Notes under the pieces: model-generated
What the model was told of the DNA's origin: nothing
The model's database searches: none
Seen by the model: the letters and a program-made list of their open reading frames with translations, nothing else
Made by a program: the position numbers and the translations under genes
From: Paraburkholderia sp. BL25I1N1
GTDB taxonomy: Bacteria; Pseudomonadota; Gammaproteobacteria; Burkholderiales; Burkholderiaceae
Direction of reading: 5' to 3'
DNA: 64,000 nt
NCBI RefSeq assembly: GCF_003002025.1
Contig: NZ_PVZB01000005.1
Coordinates: 62,001 to 126,000 of the forward strand
In this document: piece after piece, positions 25,249 through 36,734 of the stretch
Position numbering within the stretch: position 1 is the stretch's first letter
Layout of the letters: the number at the start of each line of letters is the position of its first letter

Positions 25249-26757
25249 ATGTCCAGCATCACGTCCTCGGTGAACAGCGCGACGGCCAACGCGCAGAGCC
25301 AGGTTCAGCAGGCAGCGCAATCCATCATCAGCGGTTCGACCGGCAATTCGTCGATGGATGTCTCGACCCTGGTCTCGGCACTCGTCAACGCCAAAACGGC
25401 GGGGCAGGCGGCGGCGTTGCAAGCCAGGCAGACCAGCGACAACACCACGTTATCCGCCTACGGCGCGCTCAGTTCGGCCTTGTCCGCCTTGCAGGCGGCG
25501 ATCAAAAACCTGTCGGACGGAACGACGTTGTCCACCTTCGCGGCCACCGCGAGCGCCAAGGGCCTTGACCCGAAAGCGGGCCCCGGCGCGGTGGCCGGCA
25601 GCTATACGATCGACGTGACGCAGATCGCTTCGTCGCAAAGCCTGTCTTCGGCGGCGTTCGGCGCGACCACGCAACTCGGCACAGGCACGTTGAGCATCTC
25701 GGTCGGCGGCAAGTCGATGGATGTCTCGATCGACAACACCAACAACACGCTGAGCGGCATCGCCGCCGCGATCAACAAAGCGTCCAGCAATCCCGGCGTC
25801 ACGGCTACGATCGTGACCGGCACCGGCGGCGCTCACCTCGTGCTGCGCTCGGCGGCCACCGGTTCGGGCAATACGATCAACGTGACCACTAGCAACGTCC
25901 AGAACGACGCAGGCCTGTCGAGCCTCGGCGTGACGTCGACGCCCGGCGCGAACGGCGGGGCGTCCACGATCGTGTCGTCGGATGCCGGCAATGCGTGGCA
26001 TCAGAGCGAAGTGGCGCAGGACGCGCTGCTCACCATCGGCGGAATCGCGGCGCGCAGCGCCAACAACGCCGTCACCGATGCCATTGCCGGCGTCACGCTG
26101 AATCTGTCGAGCACTTCGGTCAACAATCCGCAGACGCTGACCATCGCGCCGGACACCACCGCGCAGAACACGGCCATCACGAATTTCGCCAACCTGTACA
26201 ACACCGTCGTCACCACGATCAGCAAGCTGTCCTCGTACGACAAATCGTCGAAGCAGGCCGGCGCGTTGCTCGGCGATTCCACGCTGTTGACGGTCAAGAA
26301 CGCGCTGGCGTCGATCGTGAGCGGCGGGGTGGGTACGGGCACGTCGGTGGTGAGCCTTGGGCACATCGGCATCACGCTGAAAGGCGATCCGGCGGACGGC
26401 ACGCTGGTGGTCGACAACGCGAAACTCACTACCGCGCTCAATACCAGCCCGGCGCAGGTTGCCGCGCTATTCAACTCGACCGATGGTCTCGGCGCGAAGT
26501 TGAACAAGAGCATCAACGAGTTCACGCGGACGGGCGGCATCATCGACACGCGCAATACCGCGTTGAATGCCGACCTGAAGAGTGTCACCGCGCAACAGAC
26601 CAGGCTCAGCGATTACTCCACGCAATTGACGAAGCAGTATCAGAGTCAGTTCACCGCGTTGAACACCTTGATGGCGACCATGAACAACAATTCGGCCTAT
26701 CTGACGGCGCTGTTCGGCGGCTCGAAGAGCGCGGGGGCGTTGGCGACCAACAAGTGA
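25249..26757 (+). CDS. fliD: Flagellar hook-associated protein 2 (filament cap FliD), orphan copy
   Basis: 502-aa secreted filament-capping protein on which flagellin folds at the filament tip. The FliD N-terminal domain has MDVSTLVSALVNAKTAGQAA and coiled-coil heptads. The FliD C-terminal domain has FANLYNTVVTTISKL, QAGALLGDSTL and LSDYSTQLTKQYQSQFTAL. GGGGAG precedes the ATG. No flagellin, fliS, fliT or other flagellar gene is nearby, and I found no sigma-28 promoter upstream. It may be the only copy, transposed away from the flagellar cluster, or a second cap. Confidence 0.92.
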   Translation: MSSITSSVNSATANAQSQVQQAAQSIISGSTGNSSMDVSTLVSALVNAKTAGQAAALQARQTSDNTTLSAYGALSSALSALQAAIKNLSDGTTLSTFAATASAKGLDPKAGPGAVAGSYTIDVTQIASSQSLSSAAFGATTQLGTGTLSISVGGKSMDVSIDNTNNTLSGIAAAINKASSNPGVTATIVTGTGGAHLVLRSAATGSGNTINVTTSNVQNDAGLSSLGVTSTPGANGGASTIVSSDAGNAWHQSEVAQDALLTIGGIAARSANNAVTDAIAGVTLNLSSTSVNNPQTLTIAPDTTAQNTAITNFANLYNTVVTTISKLSSYDKSSKQAGALLGDSTLLTVKNALASIVSGGVGTGTSVVSLGHIGITLKGDPADGTLVVDNAKLTTALNTSPAQVAALFNSTDGLGAKLNKSINEFTRTGGIIDTRNTALNADLKSVTAQQTRLSDYSTQLTKQYQSQFTALNTLMATMNNNSAYLTALFGGSKSAGALATNK

Positions 26758-26826
26758 GTTTGAAGCGCGGCGCGTTGCAGTTTACGGGCAATGCGCCGTG
26801 CGACCTCGCGAGCCACGCCGCGTCAG

Positions 26827-27450
26827 TCAATGCGGCAAACGCACATTGAACCTGAACGTCACCAACCTCGCGAGCAGGATAAAAGCGGTGGCAATCAACA
26901 CGCTATACACCGTGTCGAAATCGATGTAATCCAGCAGCACGTACAGCCAGCAGCCCACGAACGCACACGTGGCATACGGCCGCGAATCGCGCAGGATCAG
27001 CGGCACTTCATTGCACAGCACGTCGCGGATCACGCCGCCGAAAACGCCCGTCAGCACGCCCATCATCACCGAGGTGAACCACGGCATCTGCGCGTCGTGC
27101 GCGATCGATGTGCCGCCTATGCTGAACAGTCCCAGCCCGATCGCATCGGCTACCAGCAGAACCCGCTCTGAAAACAGCCGCGAGGTCATCTTCAACAGCG
27201 TCGGCGCGAATAGCGACATAACGAAGATCGCGATCAGATAGCCTTGATGTTCGACCCAGTAAAAAGGCCGCCTCTCCAGCAGCACATCGCGCAACGTGCC
27301 GCCGCCGAAAGCCGTGGCGATCGCCACCAGAAATGTCCCGACGGCATCAAGCCGGCGGGTTTTGGCTTCGATGAAACCTGAAATGGCGTACGCGAAAATC
27401 GCCAGCGCCTCCATGATGGTCAGCGCGAGCGTCAGCCTTGGATGGATCAC
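26827..27450 (-). CDS. TRIC-type cation channel family membrane protein (YicG/UPF0126)
   Basis: 207-aa inner-membrane protein with two copies of a three-helix unit. Each carries the family's Gly-rich kinked helix, AFGGGTLRDVLLERRPFYW and VFGGVIRDVLCNEVPLIL. Prokaryotic TRIC homologues form trimeric cation channels. I chose GTG 27450 with GGAG 5 nt upstream. It begins 10 nt after the smr stop, so the two are probably co-transcribed. Confidence 0.9.
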   Translation of the reverse strand: MIHPRLTLALTIMEALAIFAYAISGFIEAKTRRLDAVGTFLVAIATAFGGGTLRDVLLERRPFYWVEHQGYLIAIFVMSLFAPTLLKMTSRLFSERVLLVADAIGLGLFSIGGTSIAHDAQMPWFTSVMMGVLTGVFGGVIRDVLCNEVPLILRDSRPYATCAFVGCWLYVLLDYIDFDTVYSVLIATAFILLARLVTFRFNVRLPH

Positions 27451-27460
27451 CGTGGCTCCG

Positions 27461-28219
27461 TCAGGCTTTGGCGTGAGCCGGCGCAGCGCCCGGCTGCAAC
27501 AGCACGACCACCGCGCCGGCGCCGCCGTCATGCGGACGCGCCTGGCAGAATGCGATCACTTCGGACTTCTGCACGAGCCACGCGCGCACTTTGCCTTTCA
27601 ACACCGGCTCCTTGCCGATCGACCCCAAGCCCTTGCCGTGAATCACGCGCAAACACCGCAAGCCGCGCTTCACCGATTCGCGGATGAACTCGGCCAGCGC
27701 CTCGCGCGCTTCCTCGCGCCGCATGCCATGCAGATCGATTTGCGCTTGCACGATCCAGTCGCCGCGCCGCAGTTTGCGCACGACTTCCTGGCTCACGCCG
27801 GGGCGGCAGTAGTACAGCGTCTCATCCGTTTCGAGCAGAATCTCGGGATCGAACTCGTCCGAGATTGCTTCGTGCAGCACGGCTTCTTCGTCGAGTTTGG
27901 TCTGTACCGGCAGCGGCGGCGGGGGATTGCGCGGCTGCGTGGCGCGCGGCGGCACGGCGAGCGGCGCGACGGAGCCGATCTCGCGGCGGAACAGATCGGC
28001 GTCCGCCGAGGCTTCACGCTGCGCGGCAGCAGCGGCTACCCTTTCACGCTCGCGCCGTTGCGTGTCGACTTTGAGCGCGTCGCGCAATGCGCCGAGGCCG
28101 GCGAGACCGGCCGCCGGATCGAGCTTCGGTTTGACGGCAGGCGCAGCCGGTTCGGGCGCGGGCCGCGCGACGGCTCGCGCGCGCTTCGGTTCGCTCGGGT
28201 GAGGCTGATTCTTCGGCAT
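27461..28219 (-). CDS. Smr-domain protein
   Basis: 252-aa cytoplasmic protein with a C-terminal Smr (small MutS-related) domain. DLHGMRREEAREAL and LRVIHGKGLGS are the two signature motifs, followed by VIAFCQARPHDGGAGAVVVLL. The Smr fold is nuclease-linked or nucleic-acid-binding; E. coli SmrA and SmrB are homologues. The N-terminal ~110 residues are Pro/Ala/Arg-rich linker. ATG 28219 (MPKNQPHP) is the usual family start, although its ribosome site is weak. Confidence 0.88.
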   Translation of the reverse strand: MPKNQPHPSEPKRARAVARPAPEPAAPAVKPKLDPAAGLAGLGALRDALKVDTQRRERERVAAAAAQREASADADLFRREIGSVAPLAVPPRATQPRNPPPPLPVQTKLDEEAVLHEAISDEFDPEILLETDETLYYCRPGVSQEVVRKLRRGDWIVQAQIDLHGMRREEAREALAEFIRESVKRGLRCLRVIHGKGLGSIGKEPVLKGKVRAWLVQKSEVIAFCQARPHDGGAGAVVVLLQPGAAPAHAKA

Positions 28220-28290
28220 ATCGCTAGTAACAGGCAGAGAAAGGAGATCGGTCGCGCGACGTTTCCTGGCGACCGGAAGACCTGAATGCA

Positions 28291-28323
28291 AAAAGGCCGC
28301 CGGCTTTGCAGCCGCGGCCTTCT
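28291..28323 (-). terminator. Intrinsic terminator of trxB (minus strand)
   Basis: GC stem AAGGCCGCGGC/GCCGGCGGCCTT with one bulge and a TGCAAA loop, followed on the minus strand by a five-T tract. Confidence 0.75.
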
Positions 28324-28418
28324 TTCAAGCGGGCGGCCGGGCGATGCCCAGCCGCCATTTTACCGTTGCACTCAGTCTGCCGACGCGGTTCGCAGACTGG
28401 CGCGGCCGCCGCCGTGAA

Positions 28419-29764
<1,346 letters not shown>

Positions 29765-32077
29765 ATGGCAAAAGCTCCCTATTCCGCGAGCGCGCAGGCA
29801 TTGCCGCACCGCATGTCGCGCCTTTTCACCGAAATCCGCTGGATCCTGCAGGTGGCGCTCGGCGTTTTCCTGCTCATGGCGCTCGTCAGCTATAGCCGGC
29901 GCGATCCGAGCTGGACCCACGCCGCGCAGGTGGACCATATCGCCAACTGGGCGGGCCGCGTCGGCGCGTGGACGTCGGACATCCTGCTGCTGCTGTTCGG
30001 CCTGTCCGCCTACTGGTGGATCGTGCTGCTCGGCCGCCATATCTCCGCGAACTACAAGCGCATCACCCATCACGAGGAAGAGCAGGAAGACGTGCCGCGC
30101 GAGAGCTGGCTCGCCGACGCGTTCGCTTTCATGCTGGTCCTGCTGGCCTGCGACGGCATCGAGGCGCTGCGCATGTGGTCGCTGAAAGTGCAGTTGCCGC
30201 GCGCGCCGGGTGGCGTGATCGGCGAGGCCGTCGCGCGTGGCGTGTCGCATGCGCTGGGCTTCACGGGCGGCACGCTGGCGCTCCTGATCGTGCTCGGCAT
30301 CGGTTTGTCGCTGTATTTCCGTTTCTCGTGGCTGTCCGTGTCGGAGAAGGTCGGCGAATCGATCATTTCCGCGGTGACTTTCGCCAAGCTGCGCCGCGAG
30401 GCCGGCCGCGACCGCAAGCTGGGCGAAGCGGCTGCGGTCAAGCGCGAGGGCAAGGTCGAGAAGGGCCGCGTGCGGATCGAGGAGCACGAGCCGGTCATGA
30501 TCGTGCCGCCGGTCGTCACGCCGGCCAAGTCGGAGCGTGTCGAGAAAGAGCGGCAAGTGCCGCTCTTCACCGACCTGCCGGGCGATTCCACCTTGCCGCC
30601 CATTTCGCTGCTCGATGCCGCGCCCGTCGCGCAGGAAACTATCTCCGCGGATACGCTGGAATTCACCTCGCGCCTGATCGAGAAGAAGCTCAAGGACTTC
30701 GGCGTCGAAGTGAGCGTGGTCGCGGCGTATCCCGGCCCGGTGGTCACGCGTTATGAGATCGAGCCGGCCACCGGTGTGAAGGGCAGCCAGATCGTCGGTC
30801 TTGCCAAGGACCTCGCGCGTTCGCTGTCGCTCGTGTCGATTCGCGTGGTTGAAACCATTCCGGGCAAGAATTTCATGGCGTTGGAGTTGCCGAACCAGCG
30901 TCGTCAGACCGTGAGCCTCTCAGAGATTCTCGGCTCGGCGGTCTATGCGGATGCCGCGTCGCCGCTGACCATGGGGCTCGGCAAAGACATCGGCGGCAAG
31001 CCGGTGTGCGCCGACCTCGCGAAGATGCCGCACTTGCTGGTGGCGGGTACGACGGGGTCGGGCAAGTCGGTCGGTATCAACGCGATGATCCTGTCGCTGC
31101 TCTACAAGGCGAGCGCCGAGCAGGTCCGCATGATCCTGATCGATCCGAAGATGCTCGAAATGAGCGTGTATGAAGGCATTCCGCATCTCTTGTGTCCGGT
31201 CGTGACGGACATGCGTCAGGCCGGTCACGCGCTCAACTGGGCAGTCGCTGAGATGGAGCGCCGCTACAAGCTGATGAGCAAGCTCGGCGTGCGTAACCTC
31301 GCCGGCTACAACAACAAGATCGACGAAGCCGCCAAACGCGAAGAAAAACTGCCGAATCCGTTCAGCCTCACACCGGACGATCCGGAGCCGCTCACGCGTC
31401 TGCCGAACATCGTGGTGGTGATCGACGAACTGGCCGACCTGATGATGGTGGTCGGCAAAAAGGTCGAAGAACTGATCGCGCGGATCGCGCAGAAGGCGCG
31501 CGCGGCCGGCATTCACCTGATTCTGGCGACTCAGCGTCCGTCGGTGGATGTGATCACCGGCCTCATCAAGGCTAACGTGCCGACGCGGATGGCTTTCCAG
31601 GTGTCGTCGAAGATCGACTCGCGCACCATTCTCGACCAGCAGGGCGCGGAATCGCTGCTCGGTATGGGCGACATGCTGTATCTGCCGCCGGGCAGCGGCT
31701 TGCCGGTGCGCGTGCACGGCGCGTTCGTGTCGGACGAGGAAGTGCATCGCGTGGTCGACAAACTCAAGGAGCAGGGCGAGCCGAACTACATCGAGGGCAT
31801 TCTCGAAGGCGGCGTGACGGGCGAGGGCGACGAAGGCTCCGCGGGCGCCGGAGGAACCGGATCGGGCGACGGCGAGTCGGACCCGTTATACGACCAGGCG
31901 GTCGACGTCGTGCTGAAGAACCGCCGTGCGTCGATCTCGCTGGTGCAGCGGCATTTGCGCATCGGCTATAACCGTGCGGCCCGGCTGCTCGAGCAGATGG
32001 AAAACTCGGGCGTGGTGTCGGCGATGTCGTCGAACGGCAATCGCGAGATTCTCGCGCCGGCGCGGGAAGCGGAGTAA
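29765..32077 (+). CDS. ftsK: DNA translocase FtsK
   Basis: 770-aa septal inner-membrane DNA pump that clears and aligns chromosome termini and activates XerCD at dif. It has four N-terminal membrane helices (~25-180), then a short linker (~200-270), shorter than E. coli's ~600 aa. The RecA-like motor has Walker [13 protein letters not shown] and Walker [14 protein letters not shown]. The C-terminal gamma winged helix reads KOPS ([20 protein letters not shown] region). ATG 29765 has CAGGA 6 nt upstream. Confidence 0.95.
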   Translation: MAKAPYSASAQALPHRMSRLFTEIRWILQVALGVFLLMALVSYSRRDPSWTHAAQVDHIANWAGRVGAWTSDILLLLFGLSAYWWIVLLGRHISANYKRITHHEEEQEDVPRESWLADAFAFMLVLLACDGIEALRMWSLKVQLPRAPGGVIGEAVARGVSHALGFTGGTLALLIVLGIGLSLYFRFSWLSVSEKVGESIISAVTFAKLRREAGRDRKLGEAAAVKREGKVEKGRVRIEEHEPVMIVPPVVTPAKSERVEKERQVPLFTDLPGDSTLPPISLLDAAPVAQETISADTLEFTSRLIEKKLKDFGVEVSVVAAYPGPVVTRYEIEPATGVKGSQIVGLAKDLARSLSLVSIRVVETIPGKNFMALELPNQRRQTVSLSEILGSAVYADAASPLTMGLGKDIGGKPVCADLAKMPHLLVAGTTGSGKSVGINAMILSLLYKASAEQVRMILIDPKMLEMSVYEGIPHLLCPVVTDMRQAGHALNWAVAEMERRYKLMSKLGVRNLAGYNNKIDEAAKREEKLPNPFSLTPDDPEPLTRLPNIVVVIDELADLMMVVGKKVEELIARIAQKARAAGIHLILATQRPSVDVITGLIKANVPTRMAFQVSSKIDSRTILDQQGAESLLGMGDMLYLPPGSGLPVRVHGAFVSDEEVHRVVDKLKEQGEPNYIEGILEGGVTGEGDEGSAGAGGTGSGDGESDPLYDQAVDVVLKNRRASISLVQRHLRIGYNRAARLLEQMENSGVVSAMSSNGNREILAPAREAE

Positions 32078-32431
32078 ACCGCGGGCAGCGAGGCGGCAAA
32101 TGCGCCTTCGGCCGCGAAACGCGGCGCCTGTTTAGCGCAACCGAAAGCAAGGCAAGCCACGCGTTGTGGCGTAGAGGCGTTGCCACCGCGTCAAAGGCTC
32201 GTTTGGGCGAGCGATGCTTTTCGGCATCAAAGGGCCGGTCGCTCTACCCTAAGGCTCGTTTAAGGCGGGGTGGCTAAGCTGCCCATGACCCGTCTGAGTA
32301 CGGCGCCGATGGGAAACAGGCTCGCTGGCATCGCGGCAGCCCCTCGCCAAATATGGGCACCCAAGGCATTGCCCAACGCGCAAGCAAGCGGTCACGACCG
32401 CTCAACGAATTCAATCAAGGGAGAAAACCAC
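32078..32431. other. ftsK-lolA intergenic region, no gene seen
   Basis: 354 nt. A short motif AAGGCTCGTTT occurs twice (near 32194 and 32251). An in-frame extension of lolA to 32270 has no ribosome site. No gene or terminator is recognised. Confidence 0.5.
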
Positions 32432-33166
32432 ATGCAGCTATTCGCGCAGCAGCACGCACGAGAGAATGCTCAATCCAACCGATTTGGCCAGTTCGCCCGC
32501 AGCTTTGTGCGCGGCGTCGGCAGCTTGGCGATCGGCGCGTCGGTGCTGTTCGCGTCGCAGGCGTTCGCGAGCGGGACCGAGCAACTGAAGGCGTTCGTCG
32601 CGCAAGTGCATTCGGCGCGCGGCACTTTTGTCCAGCAGGAAGTGCGGGCGCCGAGCAAAGCGCAAGGCGCAAGCGGCGCGTTGTCGACCCAAGGGACGGG
32701 CAAAACCGGCACGTCGAGCGGCACCTTCACGTTCGCGCGTCCCGGCAAGTTCATCTGGCAATACGAGAAGCCCTATGCGCAACTGTTGCAGGCAGACGGC
32801 GACAAGCTCTATGTCTACGACAAGGATCTGAATCAGGTGACGGTGCGCAGCCTCGGCGGTGCGCTCGGTGCGAGCCCGGCGGCGATCCTGTTCGGCAGCA
32901 ATGATCTCGACAAGAACTTCACGTTGCGCGATGCGGGCGTGAAGGCCGGCATCGACTGGCTCGAACTCACGCCGAAAGCGAAAGACACGCAGTTCCAACG
33001 CGTCGGCATCGGCTTCAAGGACGGCAATCTCGAAGCGATGGAATTGCACGACGTGTTCGGCAACGTGACGCTGCTGACCTTCTCGAACATTCAGAAGAAT
33101 CCGCCGCTGCCGGCCGACGCGTTCAAGTTCACGGTGCCGAAGGGCGCGGACGTGATCAACGGATAA
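32432..33166 (+). CDS. lolA: Outer-membrane lipoprotein carrier protein LolA
   Basis: 244-aa periplasmic chaperone carrying lipoproteins from LolCDE to LolB. The long signal region ends in FASQAFA. The mature part has [18 protein letters not shown], then [21 protein letters not shown] and [10 protein letters not shown], typical of LolA. It is a little longer than E. coli LolA (203 aa), mainly in the N-terminal extension before the hydrophobic core. AAGGGAG precedes ATG 32432. A terminator follows. Confidence 0.95.
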   Translation: MQLFAQQHARENAQSNRFGQFARSFVRGVGSLAIGASVLFASQAFASGTEQLKAFVAQVHSARGTFVQQEVRAPSKAQGASGALSTQGTGKTGTSSGTFTFARPGKFIWQYEKPYAQLLQADGDKLYVYDKDLNQVTVRSLGGALGASPAAILFGSNDLDKNFTLRDAGVKAGIDWLELTPKAKDTQFQRVGIGFKDGNLEAMELHDVFGNVTLLTFSNIQKNPPLPADAFKFTVPKGADVING

Positions 33167-33194
33167 GCCGATACGCAGTTGGCGTGCGATCGTT

Positions 33195-33223
33195 AAAAAG
33201 CCATGGCATGCCGTGGCTTTTTT
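33195..33223 (+). terminator. Intrinsic terminator after lolA
   Basis: AAAAAGCCATGG pairs with CCGTGGCTTTTT (one G-T pair), followed by more T. It could also act for the convergent LysR gene. Confidence 0.88.
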
Positions 33224-33254
33224 ATTGCAGTGTTATTTGGTCACCAGTCGGCCA

Positions 33255-34175
33255 CTATTCGTCCACTTCCAGAACCTGCACCGGATGCGCGGCCTTCATA
33301 TCGTCGATAAACGCTTCGACGATATCCGTACGATGCTGCCGCGCCCGTGTGACCATGTGAAACGCGACGCGATAACGCATCTGCGCCGGGTTCAGCGCGG
33401 CGAGCAACCCTTGCTTGACGAACGGCGCCGCGAAATGTCCCGGCAGATAGCCGAGATGATGCCCGGAGAGCACCAGCATCGCGACCGCTTCCATGTTGTC
33501 CGCGACTGCGGTGACGTTCTGCGGCGTGGTCGAACTCTCGGCTTCGGGCAGCGGATAGCTGCGCCACGCCCATTCATGCTGCGCGGCCTCCGCGGGCGGC
33601 ACCTCACCGGCCTGAGCGAACAACGGATGCCCTTTCGCGCAATAGGCGAACTGATCTTCCGCGAACACCTCGGTGTATTCGAGCGACGGCACGCGATGCC
33701 AGAAATAGCCGATGCCGATCTGAATGCGCCCATTGAGCAGCAGTTCTTCGAGTTCGCCCGGCGAGCGCACCAGAATCGAAAATCGCACGGACTGATCGCG
33801 CGCCCGGAACCGGCCGATCGCGTCGCTGATGCGCGCGCTCGCCGACACCGGCGTGTGGCCTATCATGCCTATATCGAGCGTGCCGACCAGCTTGCGGCCC
33901 ACGTTGCGCGCCTGCATGCCGAAGGTATCGACGGCTGACAGCAGGGCGCGCGCCGCGTCGATGAATTGCTCGCCGCGCGCGGTCAGGCTGAAGCCGCCGC
34001 GACCGCGCTCGCACAGCCGGTAGCCGAGGCGGGTTTCCAGCGTGGCGAGTTGCGTGCTGATGGTCGACTGGCCGACGTTGAGCGTCGCTTGGGCCGGGGA
34101 GACGCCGCCCGCATCGACAATGGCGAGAAATACGCGGATGAGCCGCAGGTCGAGATCGGTGAGTTGGGAGAACAT
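33255..34175 (-). CDS. LysR-family regulator, probably of the adjacent guanidino ureohydrolase
   Basis: 306-aa LysR regulator. The helix-turn-helix is ~1-60 (FLAIVDAGGVSPAQATLNVGQSTISTQLATLE region) with an effector-binding domain behind it. It diverges from the ureohydrolase gene across 170 nt. That gap contains the 6-bp inverted repeat GAAGTT/AACTTC (34206-34211/34229-34234), a possible binding site. In Pseudomonas the guanidinobutyrase gene gbuA is likewise paired with a divergent LysR gene, so an analogous role is inferred. Confidence 0.88.
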   Translation of the reverse strand: MFSQLTDLDLRLIRVFLAIVDAGGVSPAQATLNVGQSTISTQLATLETRLGYRLCERGRGGFSLTARGEQFIDAARALLSAVDTFGMQARNVGRKLVGTLDIGMIGHTPVSASARISDAIGRFRARDQSVRFSILVRSPGELEELLLNGRIQIGIGYFWHRVPSLEYTEVFAEDQFAYCAKGHPLFAQAGEVPPAEAAQHEWAWRSYPLPEAESSTTPQNVTAVADNMEAVAMLVLSGHHLGYLPGHFAAPFVKQGLLAALNPAQMRYRVAFHMVTRARQHRTDIVEAFIDDMKAAHPVQVLEVDE

Positions 34176-34345
34176 ACGTCAGGATACATCGCTGAAGATC
34201 AATGTGAAGTTTATTCCGTCGGTATTTTAACTTCTAGGAAACTGCTCAAGAATCGAGATTCGTCCGGCAAGGTGCGGTTCTGATGCTTCTCCTCGGCCGG
34301 TCCGCATGTTTTTGCTTGCTGCCCCCTTTTCATTGCCGAGACACG

Positions 34346-35335
34346 ATGAATCCCTCTTCCTTCATTTCCCCAGAAGCCGGCGAACGGCCGCAACCGCTGT
34401 CCGGCAACGCCATGCCCCGCTGCGGCGGCATCGCGACGATGATGCGGCTGCCGAACGTCGGCTCGGCCGAAGGCTTCGACGCCTGCTTCGTCGGCGTGCC
34501 GTTCGATCTCGGCACCTCGAACCGCACCGGCGCGCGCTTCGGGCCGCGCCAGATCCGCAGCGAATCCGTGCTGCTGCGTCCGTACAACATGGCGACGCGC
34601 GCCGCGCCGTTCGATTCGCTGCGCGTGGCCGACCTCGGCGACGTCGCGATCAATCCGTATAACCTGCACGATTCGATCAAGCGCATCGAAACCGCCTACG
34701 ACGAAATTCTTCAGCACGATTGCAAGCCGATCACGCTGGGCGGCGATCACACCATCGCGTTGCCGATCCTGCGCGCGATTCATCGCAAGCACGGCAAGGT
34801 CGGTCTGATTCACGTCGACGCGCACGCCGACGTCAACGACACCATGATGGGCGAGAAGATCGCGCACGGCACGCCGTTCCGCCGCGCGGTGGAAGAGGGC
34901 TTGCTCGATTGCGACCGTGTCGTGCAGATCGGCTTGCGCGGCACGGGTTACGCAGCGGAAGACTTCGATTGGTGCCGCGATCAGGGTTTTGAAGTGGTGC
35001 AGGCCGAGGCGTGCTGGAACCAGTCGCTCGTGCCGCTGATGGCGCGGATTCGCGAGCGCATGGGCGACGGTCCGGTGTACATCACGTTCGACATCGACGG
35101 GATCGATCCGGCTTTTGCACCGGGCACGGGCACGCCGGAAATCGCCGGGTTGACGGTGCCGCAGGCGCTGGAAATCATTCGCGGCTCGCGTGGGCTGAAT
35201 ATCGTCGGCTGCGATCTGGTCGAGGTCGCGCCGCCTTACGATCCGTTCGGCACGACCGCGCTGCTCGGCGCGAACCTCGCGTTCGAGTTGCTGTGCGTGC
35301 TGCCGGGCGTCGAGTATCGGGCGTCCACACGCTAA
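34346..35335 (+). CDS. Ureohydrolase, guanidinobutyrase/agmatinase type
   Basis: 329-aa Mn-dependent ureohydrolase of the arginase/agmatinase family, releasing urea from a guanidino compound. Metal motifs: GGDHT, DAHADVND and DIDGIDPAFAPGTGTPE. The N-terminal GNAMPRCGGIATMMRLPNV and IRSESVLLRPYNMATRAAPF match, from memory, 4-guanidinobutyrase/3-guanidinopropionase proteins better than E. coli agmatinase. ATG 34346 is favoured, since the extension to 34283 lies in the regulatory gap. It sits in a three-gene module with the LysR regulator and an NCS1 permease. Confidence 0.85.
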   Translation: MNPSSFISPEAGERPQPLSGNAMPRCGGIATMMRLPNVGSAEGFDACFVGVPFDLGTSNRTGARFGPRQIRSESVLLRPYNMATRAAPFDSLRVADLGDVAINPYNLHDSIKRIETAYDEILQHDCKPITLGGDHTIALPILRAIHRKHGKVGLIHVDAHADVNDTMMGEKIAHGTPFRRAVEEGLLDCDRVVQIGLRGTGYAAEDFDWCRDQGFEVVQAEACWNQSLVPLMARIRERMGDGPVYITFDIDGIDPAFAPGTGTPEIAGLTVPQALEIIRGSRGLNIVGCDLVEVAPPYDPFGTTALLGANLAFELLCVLPGVEYRASTR

Positions 35336-35355
35336 AACGATTCGAGCGATAAGAA

Positions 35356-35382
35356 AAGGCCTGCATTTGCAGGCCTCTTTGC
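35356..35382 (+). terminator. Intrinsic terminator after the ureohydrolase gene
   Basis: Perfect stem AGGCCTGCA (35357-35365) / TGCAGGCCT (35368-35376), followed by CTTTGCGTTTT. It lies between convergent genes. Confidence 0.85.
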
Positions 35383-35417
35383 GTTTTATCTGACGCAGAC
35401 GCTAGCTCGTATGAGCC

Positions 35418-36734
35418 TCACGCATACGCCGTCTTGCGCGCCGACACGAACACCAGATAGCACACCGCGCCGATCACCAGCGCGGGCAAGGTCGCGCCGA
35501 GATTCGGCAGCCATTGATTGATCACCTGATACGCGACGATGCCGATCGCCCACGCGAGGAACGCGCTCAGATGCCAGCCGCCCGAGAAGCCATAGCGGCC
35601 GCGCACGTCGGCGAGCGCGGCAACTTCGATACGGCGCTTGCGCACGATGAAGTGATCCACCAGCACGACACCGAACAGCGGCGCGAACACCGAGCCGATG
35701 AGCAGCAGGAAGTTCTGATACTTCGCCATTGGCACGGCAAGGGCGATCAGCGTGCACAGCGCGCCGAACGCCGCCGACAGCATGGGTACGCTGCCGCGCG
35801 TCCAGAACGTGCCGGTCGACACCGCCGCCGAGTGGATGTCAGCGAAGGCGTTGTCGACTTCGTCGATCAGGATCAGCAGCAGCGCAAGGCCGCCGCCCGC
35901 TTGCGCCAGCGCGCCGGTCAACAGCGTGTCGCCGCCGCCCGCCGCGAGGCCGTAGATCGCACCGAGCGCGTAAAACCAGATGTTGGCGATGCCGTAACCG
36001 ATCAGCGTGCCGCGGAAGGTTTCGCCGGGCTTCCGGCCGAAACGCGTGTAGTCGGCGATCAGCGGCAGCCATGAGAGCGGCATGGCCACCACCAGATCGA
36101 TCGCGCCGCCAAACGACATCTCACCTGTGCCGGGGCGGCGCATCAGCGCGGCCAGATCGTGCTTGGCGAGCAGATTCCACGTGAGCCACGCCGCGCCCGC
36201 GAGCAGCAGCCAGATGCCCCACGTGCGCAGAAAGCGCCGTACGAACGAGAGTGGGCCGCTGATCGCCAGCAGCGTCGCGAGCAAGCCGAAGATCACCGTC
36301 CAGATGAGCGGCATGGAAAGGCCGAAGGCCTGTCTGGCGAGCGCGTCGGCGGAATCGCGCATCACGATCACCTCGAACGAGCCCCAGCCGACCAGTTGCA
36401 CCGCGTTCAGCACGGCCGGCACCGACGCGCCGCGCACGCCGAGCGTCGGCCGCAGCGACGACATGGCCGCGAGCCCCGTATCCGTGCCGATCACGCCGGC
36501 CAGCGCCAGCAGCACCACGCCGATCACGCTGCCGATCACGATAGCCAGCAACGCGTGCGGCAGCGACAATCCCGGCACCAGCAGCGCGCCTGCCTGCGCG
36601 ACCAGCAGGCCTATGCCGAGCGAGAACCAGAGCGCGAAGGCGTCGCCAGTGCGGAACGCGCGGCGCGCGTCGGGCACCGGCGTGAGCGGTGCGTAGGTGG
36701 AACCGGCGTCGCCGGTGAGTGGATCTTGTGCCAT
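35418..36734 (-). CDS. NCS1-family nucleobase/HMP-type permease (CytX-like)
   Basis: 438-aa inner-membrane transporter with about 12 hydrophobic segments, of the NCS1 cytosine-purine-hydantoin family. GTDTGLAAMSSLRPTLGVRG, NAVQLVGWGSFEVIVM and PLIADYTRFGRKPGETF are typical of the branch often named CytX (hydroxymethylpyrimidine transporter). No TPP riboswitch is visible upstream, so thiamine-precursor transport is not supported by regulation. Its position beside a guanidino ureohydrolase leaves substrate open. Uptake of a nitrogen compound is the safe reading. Confidence 0.82.
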   Translation of the reverse strand: MAQDPLTGDAGSTYAPLTPVPDARRAFRTGDAFALWFSLGIGLLVAQAGALLVPGLSLPHALLAIVIGSVIGVVLLALAGVIGTDTGLAAMSSLRPTLGVRGASVPAVLNAVQLVGWGSFEVIVMRDSADALARQAFGLSMPLIWTVIFGLLATLLAISGPLSFVRRFLRTWGIWLLLAGAAWLTWNLLAKHDLAALMRRPGTGEMSFGGAIDLVVAMPLSWLPLIADYTRFGRKPGETFRGTLIGYGIANIWFYALGAIYGLAAGGGDTLLTGALAQAGGGLALLLILIDEVDNAFADIHSAAVSTGTFWTRGSVPMLSAAFGALCTLIALAVPMAKYQNFLLLIGSVFAPLFGVVLVDHFIVRKRRIEVAALADVRGRYGFSGGWHLSAFLAWAIGIVAYQVINQWLPNLGATLPALVIGAVCYLVFVSARKTAYA

